Shown: positions 9,008 to 18,408, counted from the stretch's first letter. The stretch: DNA of 32,775 nucleotides from Ferruginibacter sp. (GCA_025350645.1 JANXXM010000056.1:1-32775), one strand, 5' to 3'. The notes: generated by a model not told the origin, from the letters alone. A program made the numbers and translations.

Positions 9008-9698
9008 TGAGCAAGGTTTTATCTTTTATTAATTGTATCCTTATTTTAAGGGTAGCTATCCATACAGCAAGCAGCGTCCATCCTATTACCGCAGGGTAAA
9101 ATACCATGCGCAACCTGCTGTCAATATCTTTAAAATTTAATGCGGGGTTGCCACCGGCACCGCCTTGCCCGCCAGGGTGCAAACTGCCTACCAGCCTCGG
9201 TATTATCCATATTGATGGAAAGAGCATGGCAAAAGCAAATATATTATACACGGCACTTACCCTTGCTCTTTTATCCATATCAGTAAAAGAACCACGCAGT
9301 ACAAAGTAGGCTCCATATATAAGTAACGCTATGGCGGCACCTATTAATTTTGGTTCTTTTAAAATGCCGGAAAGACTTTGATTTTGATCGGATATCCAGG
9401 TATAATTAGCCCAAATAAAACCAGTAGTGTAGCCCAATATTCCCATAAAAGAACCCATTGCAGCAAAGTTTTTTGCAAAAATATCGTTACGGTATTTTGC
9501 GCCAGCTAAGTATTTTATACTGTACACTATGCTTACGCCGAATAATATCATCATGGCAAACCACATGGCTACGTGAAAATATAAATTTCTTATGCTTTCA
9601 TTTAAAATGGGAAGGTGCGGAATATCTAATAAAAAGCCGCCTACGATGGTATATACAAGGAGAATAAACGATAATATTTTCCACCAGTTTTTATTCAC
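9000..9698 (-). CDS. ccmC: Cytochrome c biogenesis heme-handling protein (CcmC/CcsA-like)
   Basis: CcmC-type proteins display heme at the periplasmic face of the inner membrane for attachment to apocytochrome c. The 232-residue protein has about six membrane segments. Two conserved periplasmic-loop histidines are present, in NLYFHVAMW (H42) and GSLHPGG (H174), which act as heme ligands in the family. The Trp-rich loop is unusual. WANYTW (96-101) is kept, but the following residues read ISDQNQSLSGILKEPKL, without the second Trp and the Asp of the expected W-x-x-W-x-x-D pattern. No other ccm genes (ccmA, ccmB, ccmE, ccmF) are in the window. It overlaps the ccmD-like gene downstream. Confidence 0.85.
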   Translation of the reverse strand: MNKNWWKILSFILLVYTIVGGFLLDIPHLPILNESIRNLYFHVAMWFAMMILFGVSIVYSIKYLAGAKYRNDIFAKNFAAMGSFMGILGYTTGFIWANYTWISDQNQSLSGILKEPKLIGAAIALLIYGAYFVLRGSFTDMDKRARVSAVYNIFAFAMLFPSIWIIPRLVGSLHPGGQGGAGGNPALNFKDIDSRLRMVFYPAVIGWTLLAVWIATLKIRIQLIKDKTLLNA

Positions 9699-9723
9699 AA
9701 CAATCCTTTTTTTATTGACGGCG

Positions 9724-9731
9724 CAAAGATA
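9724..9731 (-). promoter_or_regulatory. -7 element upstream of ccmC
   Basis: TATCTTTG on the minus strand matches TAnnTTTG exactly, 25 bp before the ccmC ATG. No TTG is at the ideal spacing upstream. Confidence 0.4.
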
Positions 9732-9854
9732 AGGAGGATAATCAGGAATGAGGGTTTATAAGAAAGGAATTTGATTGGAGAATTTGTACCTGTAAAAAAA
9801 TAATAGATTTTAAATTAAGATATTTCACGCTGTTTGTACCTGTGTGCAGTAATT

Positions 9855-11681
9855 CTATTCAAACAATTCCAGCTTATTTTTTGGCCTTCTTTTGTCCTGC
9901 CATTTAAAATTTCTTAAATATTTTTTATCGGGTGGCACTTGTCTTAATGGGTACAATGTACCATCTACATTATTTATAAACTTAATTTTATTTACTTCTT
10001 TTTTTACGAAATAAACGTCTACCACATCTCCACTGCTCCTATTCATACCAATATAGGCACTGTCTTCATCTTGCGGGTAAAAAATTGTTTCGGCCGGAGA
10101 CCCTTTTATTCTGGTATAATCTATTTCTCCATTTACAAAATATGCATTAAGTGTGCGGCCTCCTGCCTGGTTATACATGGCAGGGTTTGCCTGGTTTACA
10201 ACCACACTGTTATTAAAAACATACAACCTTTTCGGATTTTGCTTTTCTGTAAAAAGATACATGGTATCTCCTGTTATCTGGCTTTTTCCATTCCACAAAA
10301 TCGGGGCTTTAAACAGCCGGAAAACAGAATCCTCTGTAGAGTAATATAAACTATCGCTCACTGCCTGGGCACTATCATTAAATATTTTTACGTTTTTAAT
10401 TCCGATAAAATATCTAACAGTATCCGTATTATTTTTTGCGGTGAAAGATTGTTTATTCTTGAGTGTATCTATTTTTAAATAACTACTTTTTTTAAGTGTA
10501 TCCTTTATTTGAATAGTAGAAAGTAGCGTGTCTGTCACAATATTTTTGGTAACAGGAAGCTGCCTGGTTTCTAAGGTATCTGTTTTTAAAAAACTGCTTT
10601 TTTTAAGACTATCCGTTTTTTGCAGAGAATTAAATGCAGTGTTGTAACTATTTTTATTGAGAAGGATTTGTTTATTATTTACCGTATCTATTTTTGTGTA
10701 GCTGCTTTTTTTAAGGGTATCATATTTTCGCAGGCCAGAAAATAATGTATCTGCAGTAAGATAAGTACTGTCCTTTTTATCATAAAAAATCATTACCGGT
10801 TTTTGTGTGGCTAAAAAAGAATTATCCTTACTGTTTCGCTCTATTCTATCGCCAAGCACAATTACTTTGTTTAAACTATCTACAACTTTTGCATTTCCCT
10901 CCAGTATAGAAATTCCTTTTTTGTCATCATTAAAAATTTTATTTGCAATGATGTAATGGCCGCTATCGCTAAAAGAAGTTCTGTCAAAAAAATTAGATTC
11001 CCCGGTATCTAAATTATAAACTCCGTTAGTAGTATTTACAATTTTATTATCAGGCGTTTTTATCCTGGTAGGTGCAATAAAATGGGCTTCTTTTAATTGG
11101 GTATTATACAAAAGGCTGTCTGCTACAATATCATACTTAGGATCTACCAGGTGCACATATTTTTTAAAATACACATCTTTTGTATTGCTGTAATACACTG
11201 CATCTGCACTGGTGAGCACTGTTTTGCCATTAAGCACTTTGCCACCTCCCTGGTAGGTAGCTATGCCTGTACCAATATTGTACACTAGGTCATCAGTAAG
11301 CAGTGTACCTTTTCCATCAGTAAGTTTTACATTTTTTTTGAGGTATGCTATGCGCTCTTTACTCACATAGCGCAGGTAGTTTGCATAAGTGTTTACGCTA
11401 TCTGCATCATTTACATGTACATTTCCAAAAACCTCTGCTATGCCTGTGCGCTGGTTTAATACAATACTATCACCCGATAATGTTGTATTGCCCTGGCTCA
11501 CCATTGCATCTCCTGCAAGGGTTTGCAAAACAGTGCTGTCATTTATGGTAATCTGCCTAATATCTCTGCCTTTAAAAATAGTAATTTTTCTTACTGTATC
11601 CTGCACAGGCAGTTGCGCAAAAATATTATCTGCATCAAGTAATAATAAAGCAACAAAAAGGAATTGTAAAAATTTTAGCAC
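9855..11681 (-). CDS. OstA/LptA-like periplasmic protein
   Basis: OstA-fold proteins build the periplasmic bridge that carries lipopolysaccharide to LptD. The 608-residue protein starts with GTG and has a signal peptide (about residues 1-22, ending NIFA). Residues from about 35 to 300 are OstA beta-jellyroll repeats, such as GDAMVSQGNTTLSGDSIVLN and LNGKTVLTSADAVYYSNTKD. A low-complexity insert of three repeats with the core DTLKKSSYxKIDTLxNKQ lies at about residues 319-415. OstA-like beta segments return after it (DSLYYSTEDSVFRL, GKSQITGDTMYLF). Its place near mlaD-like, amidase and lptD genes supports an outer-membrane lipid role. The exact assignment (LptA versus a Bacteroidota-specific OstA-like family) is open. 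Confidence 0.85.
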   Translation of the reverse strand: MLKFLQFLFVALLLLDADNIFAQLPVQDTVRKITIFKGRDIRQITINDSTVLQTLAGDAMVSQGNTTLSGDSIVLNQRTGIAEVFGNVHVNDADSVNTYANYLRYVSKERIAYLKKNVKLTDGKGTLLTDDLVYNIGTGIATYQGGGKVLNGKTVLTSADAVYYSNTKDVYFKKYVHLVDPKYDIVADSLLYNTQLKEAHFIAPTRIKTPDNKIVNTTNGVYNLDTGESNFFDRTSFSDSGHYIIANKIFNDDKKGISILEGNAKVVDSLNKVIVLGDRIERNSKDNSFLATQKPVMIFYDKKDSTYLTADTLFSGLRKYDTLKKSSYTKIDTVNNKQILLNKNSYNTAFNSLQKTDSLKKSSFLKTDTLETRQLPVTKNIVTDTLLSTIQIKDTLKKSSYLKIDTLKNKQSFTAKNNTDTVRYFIGIKNVKIFNDSAQAVSDSLYYSTEDSVFRLFKAPILWNGKSQITGDTMYLFTEKQNPKRLYVFNNSVVVNQANPAMYNQAGGRTLNAYFVNGEIDYTRIKGSPAETIFYPQDEDSAYIGMNRSSGDVVDVYFVKKEVNKIKFINNVDGTLYPLRQVPPDKKYLRNFKWQDKRRPKNKLELFE

Positions 11682-11736
11682 TTAATAATTTTGAAACTGC
11701 AATTTGTACAATTTAAATTAAAAGCTATCACAAAAT

Positions 11737-12759
11737 TTATTTTACTATTTCTACATAGTAAGGGCTGTTAAGGGTATCCGGTGTAGGCACCTGCAAAGGA
11801 ACATTACTATGCTTTTTACCGAATACGGATATGTTTATGTACCGCTTAGGGTTCACCCGAATATCATCCAGTAAAAGATTGAGTTTATTACCTGTGGATG
11901 CAAGATTTTTATATAAAGTAGGGTCGTTCATTAATTTGCCCAATGTACCATTATTGTTACTTAGATTCCCCATCACATTTTTTAAATCGTTAATGGCCTT
12001 ATCCAAAGTATCCAGCGTTTTTTTAAAATTTAATGTGGCAAGGTTTGCAGTGGTTTTATCCAGGTTAGTCATTACCCCTGTAATTTTTTCGTTGTTTGCA
12101 GCAAAGTTTCCGGTAATAGAACTCACGTTATTTAAAGATTTTGCCAGTGCACCGGATTGTGCATCCAGTAAGGTATTGAGCGATGCGGTGGAGTTAAGCA
12201 TGGAAGCAGTAACCTTATTTAAATTACCTAATACGGAAGCTATATTGTTTTTCGCATTAGGATCCAGTATAGCATTAAAATTTCCCAGTAGTGTATCTAC
12301 TGAGCCTACTGCTTTTCTTACTTCGTATAAAACAGGATCCACTTTTTTAAGCACATCATCAAATATTCCACCACTCGTTTCTGTAAGAATAATGCCTTTA
12401 TTGGGAAGGTTTTCAGGAGAATCTCCCAGCTTAATTTCTATGCTTGTAGTACCAAGAGGATTTGATTTAATAATAGCTATGGAGTTTTTTGGAATATTAA
12501 TATCCTTGGTGATATTCATATCAACCATTATCTGCCGCATATCTTTATCTGTAGATATTTTGTATACCGTACCCACCTGAAGCCCGTTTATAACAATAGG
12601 ATTAGAATTTTGTAAGCCCTGTACATTACCATATTTACCGGTAATCATTGTATCGTGACTCCACAATTTTTTTCCTTTAAGAAAATTAAATCCTAATATT
12701 AATAATGCTACTGCTACAACTGCAATGGCACCTACTTTTGTTTCGTTAGAAATTTTCAC
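11737..12759 (-). CDS. MCE/MlaD-family lipid-transport protein
   Basis: MCE proteins bind phospholipids between inner and outer membranes, usually as the MlaD part of an ABC system. The 340-residue protein starts with GTG and has one N-terminal membrane anchor (about residues 10-28). The MCE domain follows at about 38-115, with GLQNSNPIVINGLQVGTV and the closing SNPLGTTSIEIKLG. After it comes a long helical, coiled-coil-like tail rich in Asn, Leu and Thr (about 135-285). No mlaE or mlaF gene (permease or ATPase) is adjacent. The gene lies between the amidase (100 bp upstream) and the OstA-like gene (55 bp downstream) on the same strand, so co-transcription is likely. Confidence 0.9.
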   Translation of the reverse strand: MKISNETKVGAIAVVAVALLILGFNFLKGKKLWSHDTMITGKYGNVQGLQNSNPIVINGLQVGTVYKISTDKDMRQIMVDMNITKDINIPKNSIAIIKSNPLGTTSIEIKLGDSPENLPNKGIILTETSGGIFDDVLKKVDPVLYEVRKAVGSVDTLLGNFNAILDPNAKNNIASVLGNLNKVTASMLNSTASLNTLLDAQSGALAKSLNNVSSITGNFAANNEKITGVMTNLDKTTANLATLNFKKTLDTLDKAINDLKNVMGNLSNNNGTLGKLMNDPTLYKNLASTGNKLNLLLDDIRVNPKRYINISVFGKKHSNVPLQVPTPDTLNSPYYVEIVK

Positions 12760-12859
12760 TCGGTTATATTTTTTTTATTAATTCTAGTAAAAAATAATGC
12801 ATGCCTAATATATTTATACCAATTTATTAGCCAAAGTTGCCTACAGCCTTACTCCATAT

Positions 12860-13804
12860 TTATTTTTGTGCCAGCTTGGGTGCTTCTAATAATTGCTTGT
12901 AAGAAATTACAGCTTTGGTAATTGCTTCTGCTAGTTCCTGCTGCCCTTTATCGCTGTTCAAATATTGTTCATCGCCGGGGTTGCTTATAAAACCAGTTTC
13001 TATTAATATGGCTGGCATAGTTGTGGCTTCTAATACCCATATCCCTTTTGCCCGTTGAAAAATACCCAGTGCTGGTCTGCCTTTGGATGCAATTTCGTCC
13101 ATTACATAGCCCGCCATTCTATCACTTTTTTCTTTATTTCTTTTGGAATAAACCTGCGCAAGCTGCCTTACTTCTGGCGAGCTGGAATTAAAGGTACTAT
13201 AAGCAGAATCTCCTGATGCCTCAAACTGGATATTCTCTCTTATTTTATCATTTTTAATACCAGCATTCCTGGTATTCAAAAGCCACACACTCGTACCATG
13301 GCGCTCTGTGGGTATTTTATAATATTGGTAGGAAGGTATTTCCACATCATAAGGTTCCGTGTGTTTTACTTTTCTTCTGCCCTTACCGGTATAGTAAACT
13401 TTATATCGGGTAACTGTTTTTGAGCCTACCTGCCTGCGACCGGTTTTTAAATCCACTGCATCTGCATGTATACAAATAAAAAGATCTGCACCGGCATCAT
13501 TGGCAATATTTGCTTTTTCCCTGGGATCCTGGTATATATCTGTAGTTCTTGTAGGTATTGTTTTTACATCGGGCAATTGTCTTTTTAGTTCCACCACCAG
13601 TTTTTTTGATATGGCAAGGGTAATATCTTTTTCATTAGACCGCAATGAGTTTTCATACTCCCCAAAAGCACCGCCATCTTTGCCGCCATGCCCGGCATCT
13701 ACCACAATTGTTTTTAATTTTTTTGCTGCCTGTGCAGCACATTGTAAAAATAAAGCGCCTGAAAAAAGGCAGGCTGCAAATATTAATAATCCCTTTTTTA
13801 CCAT
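12860..13804 (-). CDS. N-acetylmuramoyl-L-alanine amidase (Amidase_3)
   Basis: The enzyme cleaves the amide bond between N-acetylmuramic acid and the peptide stem of peptidoglycan, in the periplasm. A signal peptide covers about residues 1-26 and includes Cys22 in LQCAAQ, so a lipoprotein is possible. The zinc-site residues are H39 (VVDAGHGGKDGG), E58 (SNEKDITL) and H113 (ICIHADA). The catalytic glutamate is E269 (PAILIETGF). Between about 120 and 205 there is a large insert compared with minimal Amidase_3 domains, including the basic stretch GKGRRKVKH. It is divergent from lptD across a 90-bp shared promoter region and heads the amidase, MCE, OstA gene string. Confidence 0.93.
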   Translation of the reverse strand: MVKKGLLIFAACLFSGALFLQCAAQAAKKLKTIVVDAGHGGKDGGAFGEYENSLRSNEKDITLAISKKLVVELKRQLPDVKTIPTRTTDIYQDPREKANIANDAGADLFICIHADAVDLKTGRRQVGSKTVTRYKVYYTGKGRRKVKHTEPYDVEIPSYQYYKIPTERHGTSVWLLNTRNAGIKNDKIRENIQFEASGDSAYSTFNSSSPEVRQLAQVYSKRNKEKSDRMAGYVMDEIASKGRPALGIFQRAKGIWVLEATTMPAILIETGFISNPGDEQYLNSDKGQQELAEAITKAVISYKQLLEAPKLAQK

Positions 13805-13873
13805 TTTTATAAAAAAATTTAACAGGTTTTGTTATAATTAAAATAAAGCTTAACCGTATTTTAGTTTAATAGC

Positions 13874-13881
13874 TACTTTTG
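13874..13881 (+). promoter_or_regulatory. -7 element of lptD
   Basis: TACTTTTG matches TAnnTTTG exactly and is 13 bp before the ATG of lptD, again leaving a very short leader. A TTA (13850-13852) is the only -33-like candidate. Confidence 0.45.
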
Positions 13882-13894
13882 CCCATTAGCAATT

Positions 13895-16639
13895 ATGAAC
13901 AACACTAACAAAGGTAAGGCAAAAAATATTTTAGCTTGGTCATTGCCGTTGCTCCTCCTATTATTAACTTACCATTTTGATGGCTTTGCATCATTTATAC
14001 ACTACAATATAAAACAAAGTTTTACAGATACGCCGCCGCCTGTAAAAAACTTAACAGATACCAATATCATTAAAATAAAAAAAAGATCGGATACATTAAG
14101 AAAACCATTTATTGGCGAAGAAAAAAAAATAATTATTGATTCTTCTTTTACTAATGTATCGGATACTTTTTCTTTTAAACGATCTAAAGATACGCTGGAT
14201 GCGCCTGTGGTTTATCATGCAGATGATTCTATGGTATTTGATGTGCCCACAAAAAAAATGATTTTGTATGGCAAAATATCTTCTATAAAATACAGTGATA
14301 ATAATTTATCTGCTCCGCAAATTGAGTATGATCAGAGAACAAGTCTTGTAAAAGCATTTCTAAAAAAAGACAGTGCAGGCAAGGTTTTATCTTATCCCTA
14401 TTTTAGCCAGGCAGATTTTCAATCTGTAAGTGATACGATTGAAGTGAACATGAAAACAGGCAAAGGGCTTACGAAAGGCACGTATACCAAACAAGGCGAA
14501 ATGTTTGTGTACGGCGAAAAAATAAAGAAGATAGATACTTCCGCATTTTATGCGCTCAAAGCGAGATTTACTACCTGCAATTTAGATACACCGCATTTTG
14601 CTTTTGTGGCAAAAAAAATAAAGTTCGTAAATAAAAAATGGGCTTACTCTGGCCCTGTGCATCCGGAGTTTGAAGGTGTACCATTGCCCATACAATTACC
14701 ATTTGGTATTTTTCCGCTTACGCAGGGGCGTCACTCCGGCCTGCTGGCACCTTCATTTACAGCAAATGAACAACTAGGGCTTACCTTAGATAATTTGGGT
14801 TATTATAAAATTATCAGCGGCAATTGGGATGTTATTACGAGAGGTTCCATTTATTCTTATGGAAGCTGGAAGGCAAATGTAAACCCAAGATATTACCGCA
14901 GGTATCATTACCAGGGAAATATTAGTTTGGATGTACAAAAAATAAAACCACTTGATGAAAAAGGCTCTCCCACATTTCTTATAGGCTGGAGTCACAATGC
15001 AGATACAAAATCCCGGCCCGGTACCAGCTTTACGGCCAATGTAAATGCCGGCAGCAGTAAGTACAATTCACAGGTGCCCAATAGCCCGGTAAGAAATTTT
15101 CAAAACCAGTTAAGCTCTTCTATAACCTATTCTAAAAATTGGAAAAACAGGCCTTACAATATTTCCATAAGTGCCAATCATAACCAGAATACAGTAAACA
15201 AACAAATTAATATAAACTTGCCTGACGTGGCTTTTAATGTAAATACTCAATATCCTTTTAGAAAAAAAGATGCGGCAGGAGATTTAAAATGGTATGAAAA
15301 TATTGGTATAGGATATAATGGAAACGGACGAAGCCTCACTTCTTTTTACGATACTGCCGGCAATATAGGAAAACAAGCACTAAATAATTTACAATATGGT
15401 GCCCGCCATTCTATTCCAATTACACTTTCATTGCCACCGCTAGGTGTGCTGCAAGTAGCACCTTCTGTTTCGTACGAAGAAAAATGGTACCAACAAAAAT
15501 TTGTACATACTTACAATCCACTAAAAAAAGCAGAGGATACTGTAAAGACAAATGGTTTTTACACTGCCAGGCAAATGACTTTTGGGATAAGTTTTAGTAC
15601 ACGTATTTTTGGCATGTATGGCTTTGGAAAAAACAGCAATATAAAAGCTGTTCGTCACGAAATAAGGCCCAGTATATCTGCAAATTATTCTCCAAATTTT
15701 AATGCAAAGAATTTTTACAAAGCAAGGATAGATTCTGCAGGCAATACAGGGCTAAGGTCTTATTATGAAAACAGTATTTATGGTGCGTATAATAACCAGC
15801 GTTTTGGCGGATTAAGTTTTAGCCTGGATAATGTGGTGAGCATGAAAGTGCGGGATAAAGCTGATACCAGCGCAAAGGCAGATAAAAAAATAAGTATAAT
15901 TGACGGGCTTAAGCTGGATGGATCTTATAATTTTCTACAGGATTCTTTTAAATTTTCCAATCTTACTTTATCTGCAAGAAGCACCATTACAGACAAAATA
16001 AATATATCTGCAGGTGCAGTATTTAATCCTTATCAAACAGATAAAAATGGTAGAAATATTGATAAACTAGTGTGGTCAAAAAATCCTTTTACGTTAGGGC
16101 AACTGGTAAGCGGATCCGTGCAAATGCAAAGTTCTTTTAAAGGCGGAGATAAAAAAAATAAAAAGAACGACAATAATAAACTAAACAATGGTGCACTTAA
16201 TAACCTGGATAACAGGAATGGGTTGCCTTTGGATGAATACCAAAAGGAAGCAGCTTACATTCAAAACAATCCGGGAGAATTTGTAGATTTTGAAATTCCT
16301 TACCAGGCAGATTTTTCTTACTCTCTCGTTTTTAGCCGCCCTTTTGATGTAGCATCTGCCAAGTTTAAAACAGTATTTACCCAAGCTTTAAATTTTAATA
16401 CTTCTGCAAATCTAAGTCCCAAATGGAAAATAGGTATAAATGGCAATTATGATATTACCCTTAAAAAGATACAAACTGTAAGTATGTTTTTATCCAGAGA
16501 TATGCATTGCTGGCAAATGGCAATCAATATTTCACCGGTAGGTATTTATCGATTTTTTAGTATCAACATAAGTCCAAAATCGGCTATACTGCGAGATCTG
16601 AAAATAAACAGAACAAGATCATTTTATGATACTCCTTAA
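13895..16639 (+). CDS. lptD: LPS-assembly outer-membrane protein LptD-like
   Basis: LptD is the outer-membrane beta-barrel that inserts lipopolysaccharide into the outer leaflet. In this 914-residue protein an N-terminal hydrophobic segment (about 12-30) serves as signal. An OstA-like periplasmic domain covers about 100-250 (for example ADDSMVFDVPTKKMILYGKI). The barrel follows, starting with the LptD-typical segment PLPIQLPFGIFPLTQGRHSG (about 264-283), then alternating aromatic and polar strands to the C-terminus. A charged Lys/Asn-rich loop lies near residues 748-775. It diverges from the amidase and converges with plsC, sharing 4 bp of overlapping stop codons. The family is known as LptD-like in Bacteroidota; LptE is not seen here. 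Confidence 0.9.
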   Translation: MNNTNKGKAKNILAWSLPLLLLLLTYHFDGFASFIHYNIKQSFTDTPPPVKNLTDTNIIKIKKRSDTLRKPFIGEEKKIIIDSSFTNVSDTFSFKRSKDTLDAPVVYHADDSMVFDVPTKKMILYGKISSIKYSDNNLSAPQIEYDQRTSLVKAFLKKDSAGKVLSYPYFSQADFQSVSDTIEVNMKTGKGLTKGTYTKQGEMFVYGEKIKKIDTSAFYALKARFTTCNLDTPHFAFVAKKIKFVNKKWAYSGPVHPEFEGVPLPIQLPFGIFPLTQGRHSGLLAPSFTANEQLGLTLDNLGYYKIISGNWDVITRGSIYSYGSWKANVNPRYYRRYHYQGNISLDVQKIKPLDEKGSPTFLIGWSHNADTKSRPGTSFTANVNAGSSKYNSQVPNSPVRNFQNQLSSSITYSKNWKNRPYNISISANHNQNTVNKQININLPDVAFNVNTQYPFRKKDAAGDLKWYENIGIGYNGNGRSLTSFYDTAGNIGKQALNNLQYGARHSIPITLSLPPLGVLQVAPSVSYEEKWYQQKFVHTYNPLKKAEDTVKTNGFYTARQMTFGISFSTRIFGMYGFGKNSNIKAVRHEIRPSISANYSPNFNAKNFYKARIDSAGNTGLRSYYENSIYGAYNNQRFGGLSFSLDNVVSMKVRDKADTSAKADKKISIIDGLKLDGSYNFLQDSFKFSNLTLSARSTITDKINISAGAVFNPYQTDKNGRNIDKLVWSKNPFTLGQLVSGSVQMQSSFKGGDKKNKKNDNNKLNNGALNNLDNRNGLPLDEYQKEAAYIQNNPGEFVDFEIPYQADFSYSLVFSRPFDVASAKFKTVFTQALNFNTSANLSPKWKIGINGNYDITLKKIQTVSMFLSRDMHCWQMAINISPVGIYRFFSINISPKSAILRDLKINRTRSFYDTP

Positions 16640-17382
16640 ATATTGATGACTTTTTTTTCATAAAACCGTACCATTACGTCGTACACTTCGTCTTTTAAAA
16701 TTTTACTTTCTTTACCTGCCGAGGGTACCGGAGGCAAGAAATACATTTGCAGTTTTACAGGCAGTAAGTAAAATGTTTTTTGTATTGGCATAGCTTTTTT
16801 TGTACCAATAATAATACAGGGAATTACATCTTTATCGGCCGCTACAGCAAGTTTAAATGCACCGTCATAAAATTGTTTCATGGGCAAGTCTGTTCTGTTT
16901 CGGGTGCCCTCCGGGTATATGCACATGTGCATACCTTTTTGTAAAACTGCTTTCATAGCCTCAAAACTTTTTACCCTACTGCGTTCATTTTTTCTGTTTA
17001 CCAGTACAGAGCCACGTTTATAAAAAAAATTAAATATCGGCACTTTTGCAAAGGTATCTTTTGCAATTGTTTTGTTGCCCCCCGGTACAAAAGGTGCAGA
17101 TAGAGGTACATCCAGCAGTGCATTGTGATTATAGACAATGACATAGGTTCCTCCTCTTGCAAAATTTTCCTTTCCAAAAACTTTTACGGGGCAGCCTATC
17201 AACCACAACCAACATGACATCCACAGCCTGGATACTGCAATAAAATAATCCTGCCCTTTTTTTTCATCTTTAAAAAAATAAGAAAACATGGACGGTATAA
17301 AAATGATAAAAAAACTGGTTATAAAACTTAACAGCCCCCATAATGCCCAAATGCGGGCGAAAATATTTTTTACTATATTCAT
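16636..17382 (-). CDS. plsC: 1-acyl-sn-glycerol-3-phosphate acyltransferase
   Basis: PlsC acylates lysophosphatidic acid to phosphatidic acid at the inner membrane. The 248-residue protein has an N-terminal membrane segment (about 12-35), the catalytic HX4D motif in YNHNALLDVP (H86, D91) and the phosphate-binding YPEGTRNR motif (PEGTR at 157-161). Further family motifs are VNRKNERSR (about 128-136) and VIPCIIIG (about 185-192). The start ATG is 5 bp from the end of ung, so ung and plsC probably share a transcript. Its stop overlaps that of lptD by 4 bp in convergent orientation. Acyl-donor specificity cannot be read from the sequence. Confidence 0.93.
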   Translation of the reverse strand: MNIVKNIFARIWALWGLLSFITSFFIIFIPSMFSYFFKDEKKGQDYFIAVSRLWMSCWLWLIGCPVKVFGKENFARGGTYVIVYNHNALLDVPLSAPFVPGGNKTIAKDTFAKVPIFNFFYKRGSVLVNRKNERSRVKSFEAMKAVLQKGMHMCIYPEGTRNRTDLPMKQFYDGAFKLAVAADKDVIPCIIIGTKKAMPIQKTFYLLPVKLQMYFLPPVPSAGKESKILKDEVYDVMVRFYEKKVINI

Positions 17383-17387
17383 ATATT

Positions 17388-18071
17388 TTATCCTGTTGTC
17401 AGGTTCCAGTCAATAGGTTGTTTACCATCTTTAACCAAAAACTCATTTGTTTTAGAAAAATGTTTAGACCCAAAAAATCCTTTGTCTGCACTAAAAGGTG
17501 AAGGGTGTGCTGCCTTTAAAACATGATGACTGTTTTCATCAATAAGTACCTGTTTATCCTGTGCAAATTTGCCCCATAAAAGAAAAACTATATTTTCTTT
17601 ATCGTCTGATAAAGTTTTAATTACTGCATCTGTAAAATCTGCCCAGCCAAATTTTGCATGGCTAAAGGGTTCACCATCCCTTACGGTGAGTGCCGCATTT
17701 AAAAGCAATACGCCCTGCTTTGCCCAATGGGTGAGGTCACCAAAATTTGCTGGCATTGTTATCCCGATATCTGATTTGATTTCTTTAAAAATATTTACCA
17801 GAGAAGGCGGTGGTTTTATACCCGGCATTACAGAAAAGCTAAGACCATGCGCTTGCCCTTTGCCATGATAAGGATCTTGGCCAAGTATTACCACCTTTAC
17901 TTCATTAAAAGCTGTTAAATTAAATGCATTAAAAATATCTCCACCCTTCGGGTAAATGGTTTTACCTGCTGCCCGTTCTGTTTTTAAAAATGCAACGATC
18001 TGCTGAAAGTAATGCTTGGAAAATTCGTTTTTTAAAGCAGTTTTCCAGGTTTCATTTATTTGTACATCCAT
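17388..18071 (-). CDS. ung: Uracil-DNA glycosylase
   Basis: Ung removes uracil from DNA and starts base-excision repair. The 227-residue length is typical of family 1. The water-activating loop is GQDPYHG (64-70, catalytic D66), and the DNA-intercalation motif is HPSPFS (H189). KPPPSLVNIFKE (about 86-97) is the Pro-rich compression loop and LLLNAALTV (about 122-130) is the uracil-pocket strand. The ATG start places D66 close to the E. coli position (D64). It is probably co-transcribed with plsC, whose ATG comes 5 bp after its stop. Confidence 0.98.
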   Translation of the reverse strand: MDVQINETWKTALKNEFSKHYFQQIVAFLKTERAAGKTIYPKGGDIFNAFNLTAFNEVKVVILGQDPYHGKGQAHGLSFSVMPGIKPPPSLVNIFKEIKSDIGITMPANFGDLTHWAKQGVLLLNAALTVRDGEPFSHAKFGWADFTDAVIKTLSDDKENIVFLLWGKFAQDKQVLIDENSHHVLKAAHPSPFSADKGFFGSKHFSKTNEFLVKDGKQPIDWNLTTG

Positions 18072-18127
18072 AATAAAATTTAAATAATAATACTGTCTTT
18101 TTAAAATAATTGTATTTTAAGTACATG

Positions 18128-18154
18128 CAAATATATAGAACGAAAAAACGGCAA
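18128..18154 (-). promoter_or_regulatory. Candidate ung-plsC promoter
   Basis: On the minus strand TATATTTG (18135-18128) matches TAnnTTTG exactly; a TTG (18154-18152) precedes it by only 16 bp, shorter than the usual 19. The leader to the ung ATG would be about 50 nt. Confidence 0.4.
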
Positions 18155-18385
18155 CCGTAGGATTTTTAATTTGTGATCCTTAAAGAACAAATGATTTATT
18201 GTGTTATTGATTTGAGTGAATTCCTTTCCATAAAACCACCCTCAATGTAAGAGATGCAAGTGACAATATAATGAGTGTATATAAAAACAGCAACAATACA
18301 AATGCTGTACAAAAGAAAAGCACTTGTGGCATCTGCAAGCTGGGCCTGCTTATATACCTAACCCTTGCACCAACAAATGTTTTGC
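18155..18385. other. Left flank of the insertion sequence, no certain gene
   Basis: About 230 bp between ung and the insertion sequence. A minus-strand frame enters from the transposase end and runs to TAA at 18204. It encodes a strongly hydrophobic tail (MPQVLFFCTAFVLLLFLYT and onward). Joining both flanks at TTAA gives an in-frame stop just upstream, so it is not simply a gene interrupted by the insertion. It may be a remnant or chance. Confidence 0.3.
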
Positions 18386-18389
18386 TTAA
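18386..18389. repeat. Target-site duplication TTAA, left copy
   Basis: TTAA directly outside the left terminal repeat, matched by TTAA at 19794-19797 outside the right one. Four-base duplications fit the IS1380 family. Confidence 0.6.
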
Positions 18390-18408
18390 TGCAAGATTAC
18401 GCATTAGC
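18390..18408 (+). repeat. Left terminal inverted repeat of the IS
   Basis: TGCAAGATTACGCATTAGC; the inner 13 bases ATTACGCATTAGC match the right end exactly. The outer part differs and is one base longer than the right copy. Confidence 0.7.

Noticed and set aside
11831-12580. 249-codon plus-strand frame antisense to the MCE gene
   Set aside because: Long, but it mirrors a repetitive Asn/Leu-rich coiled-coil gene; the MCE domain on the other strand is clear.
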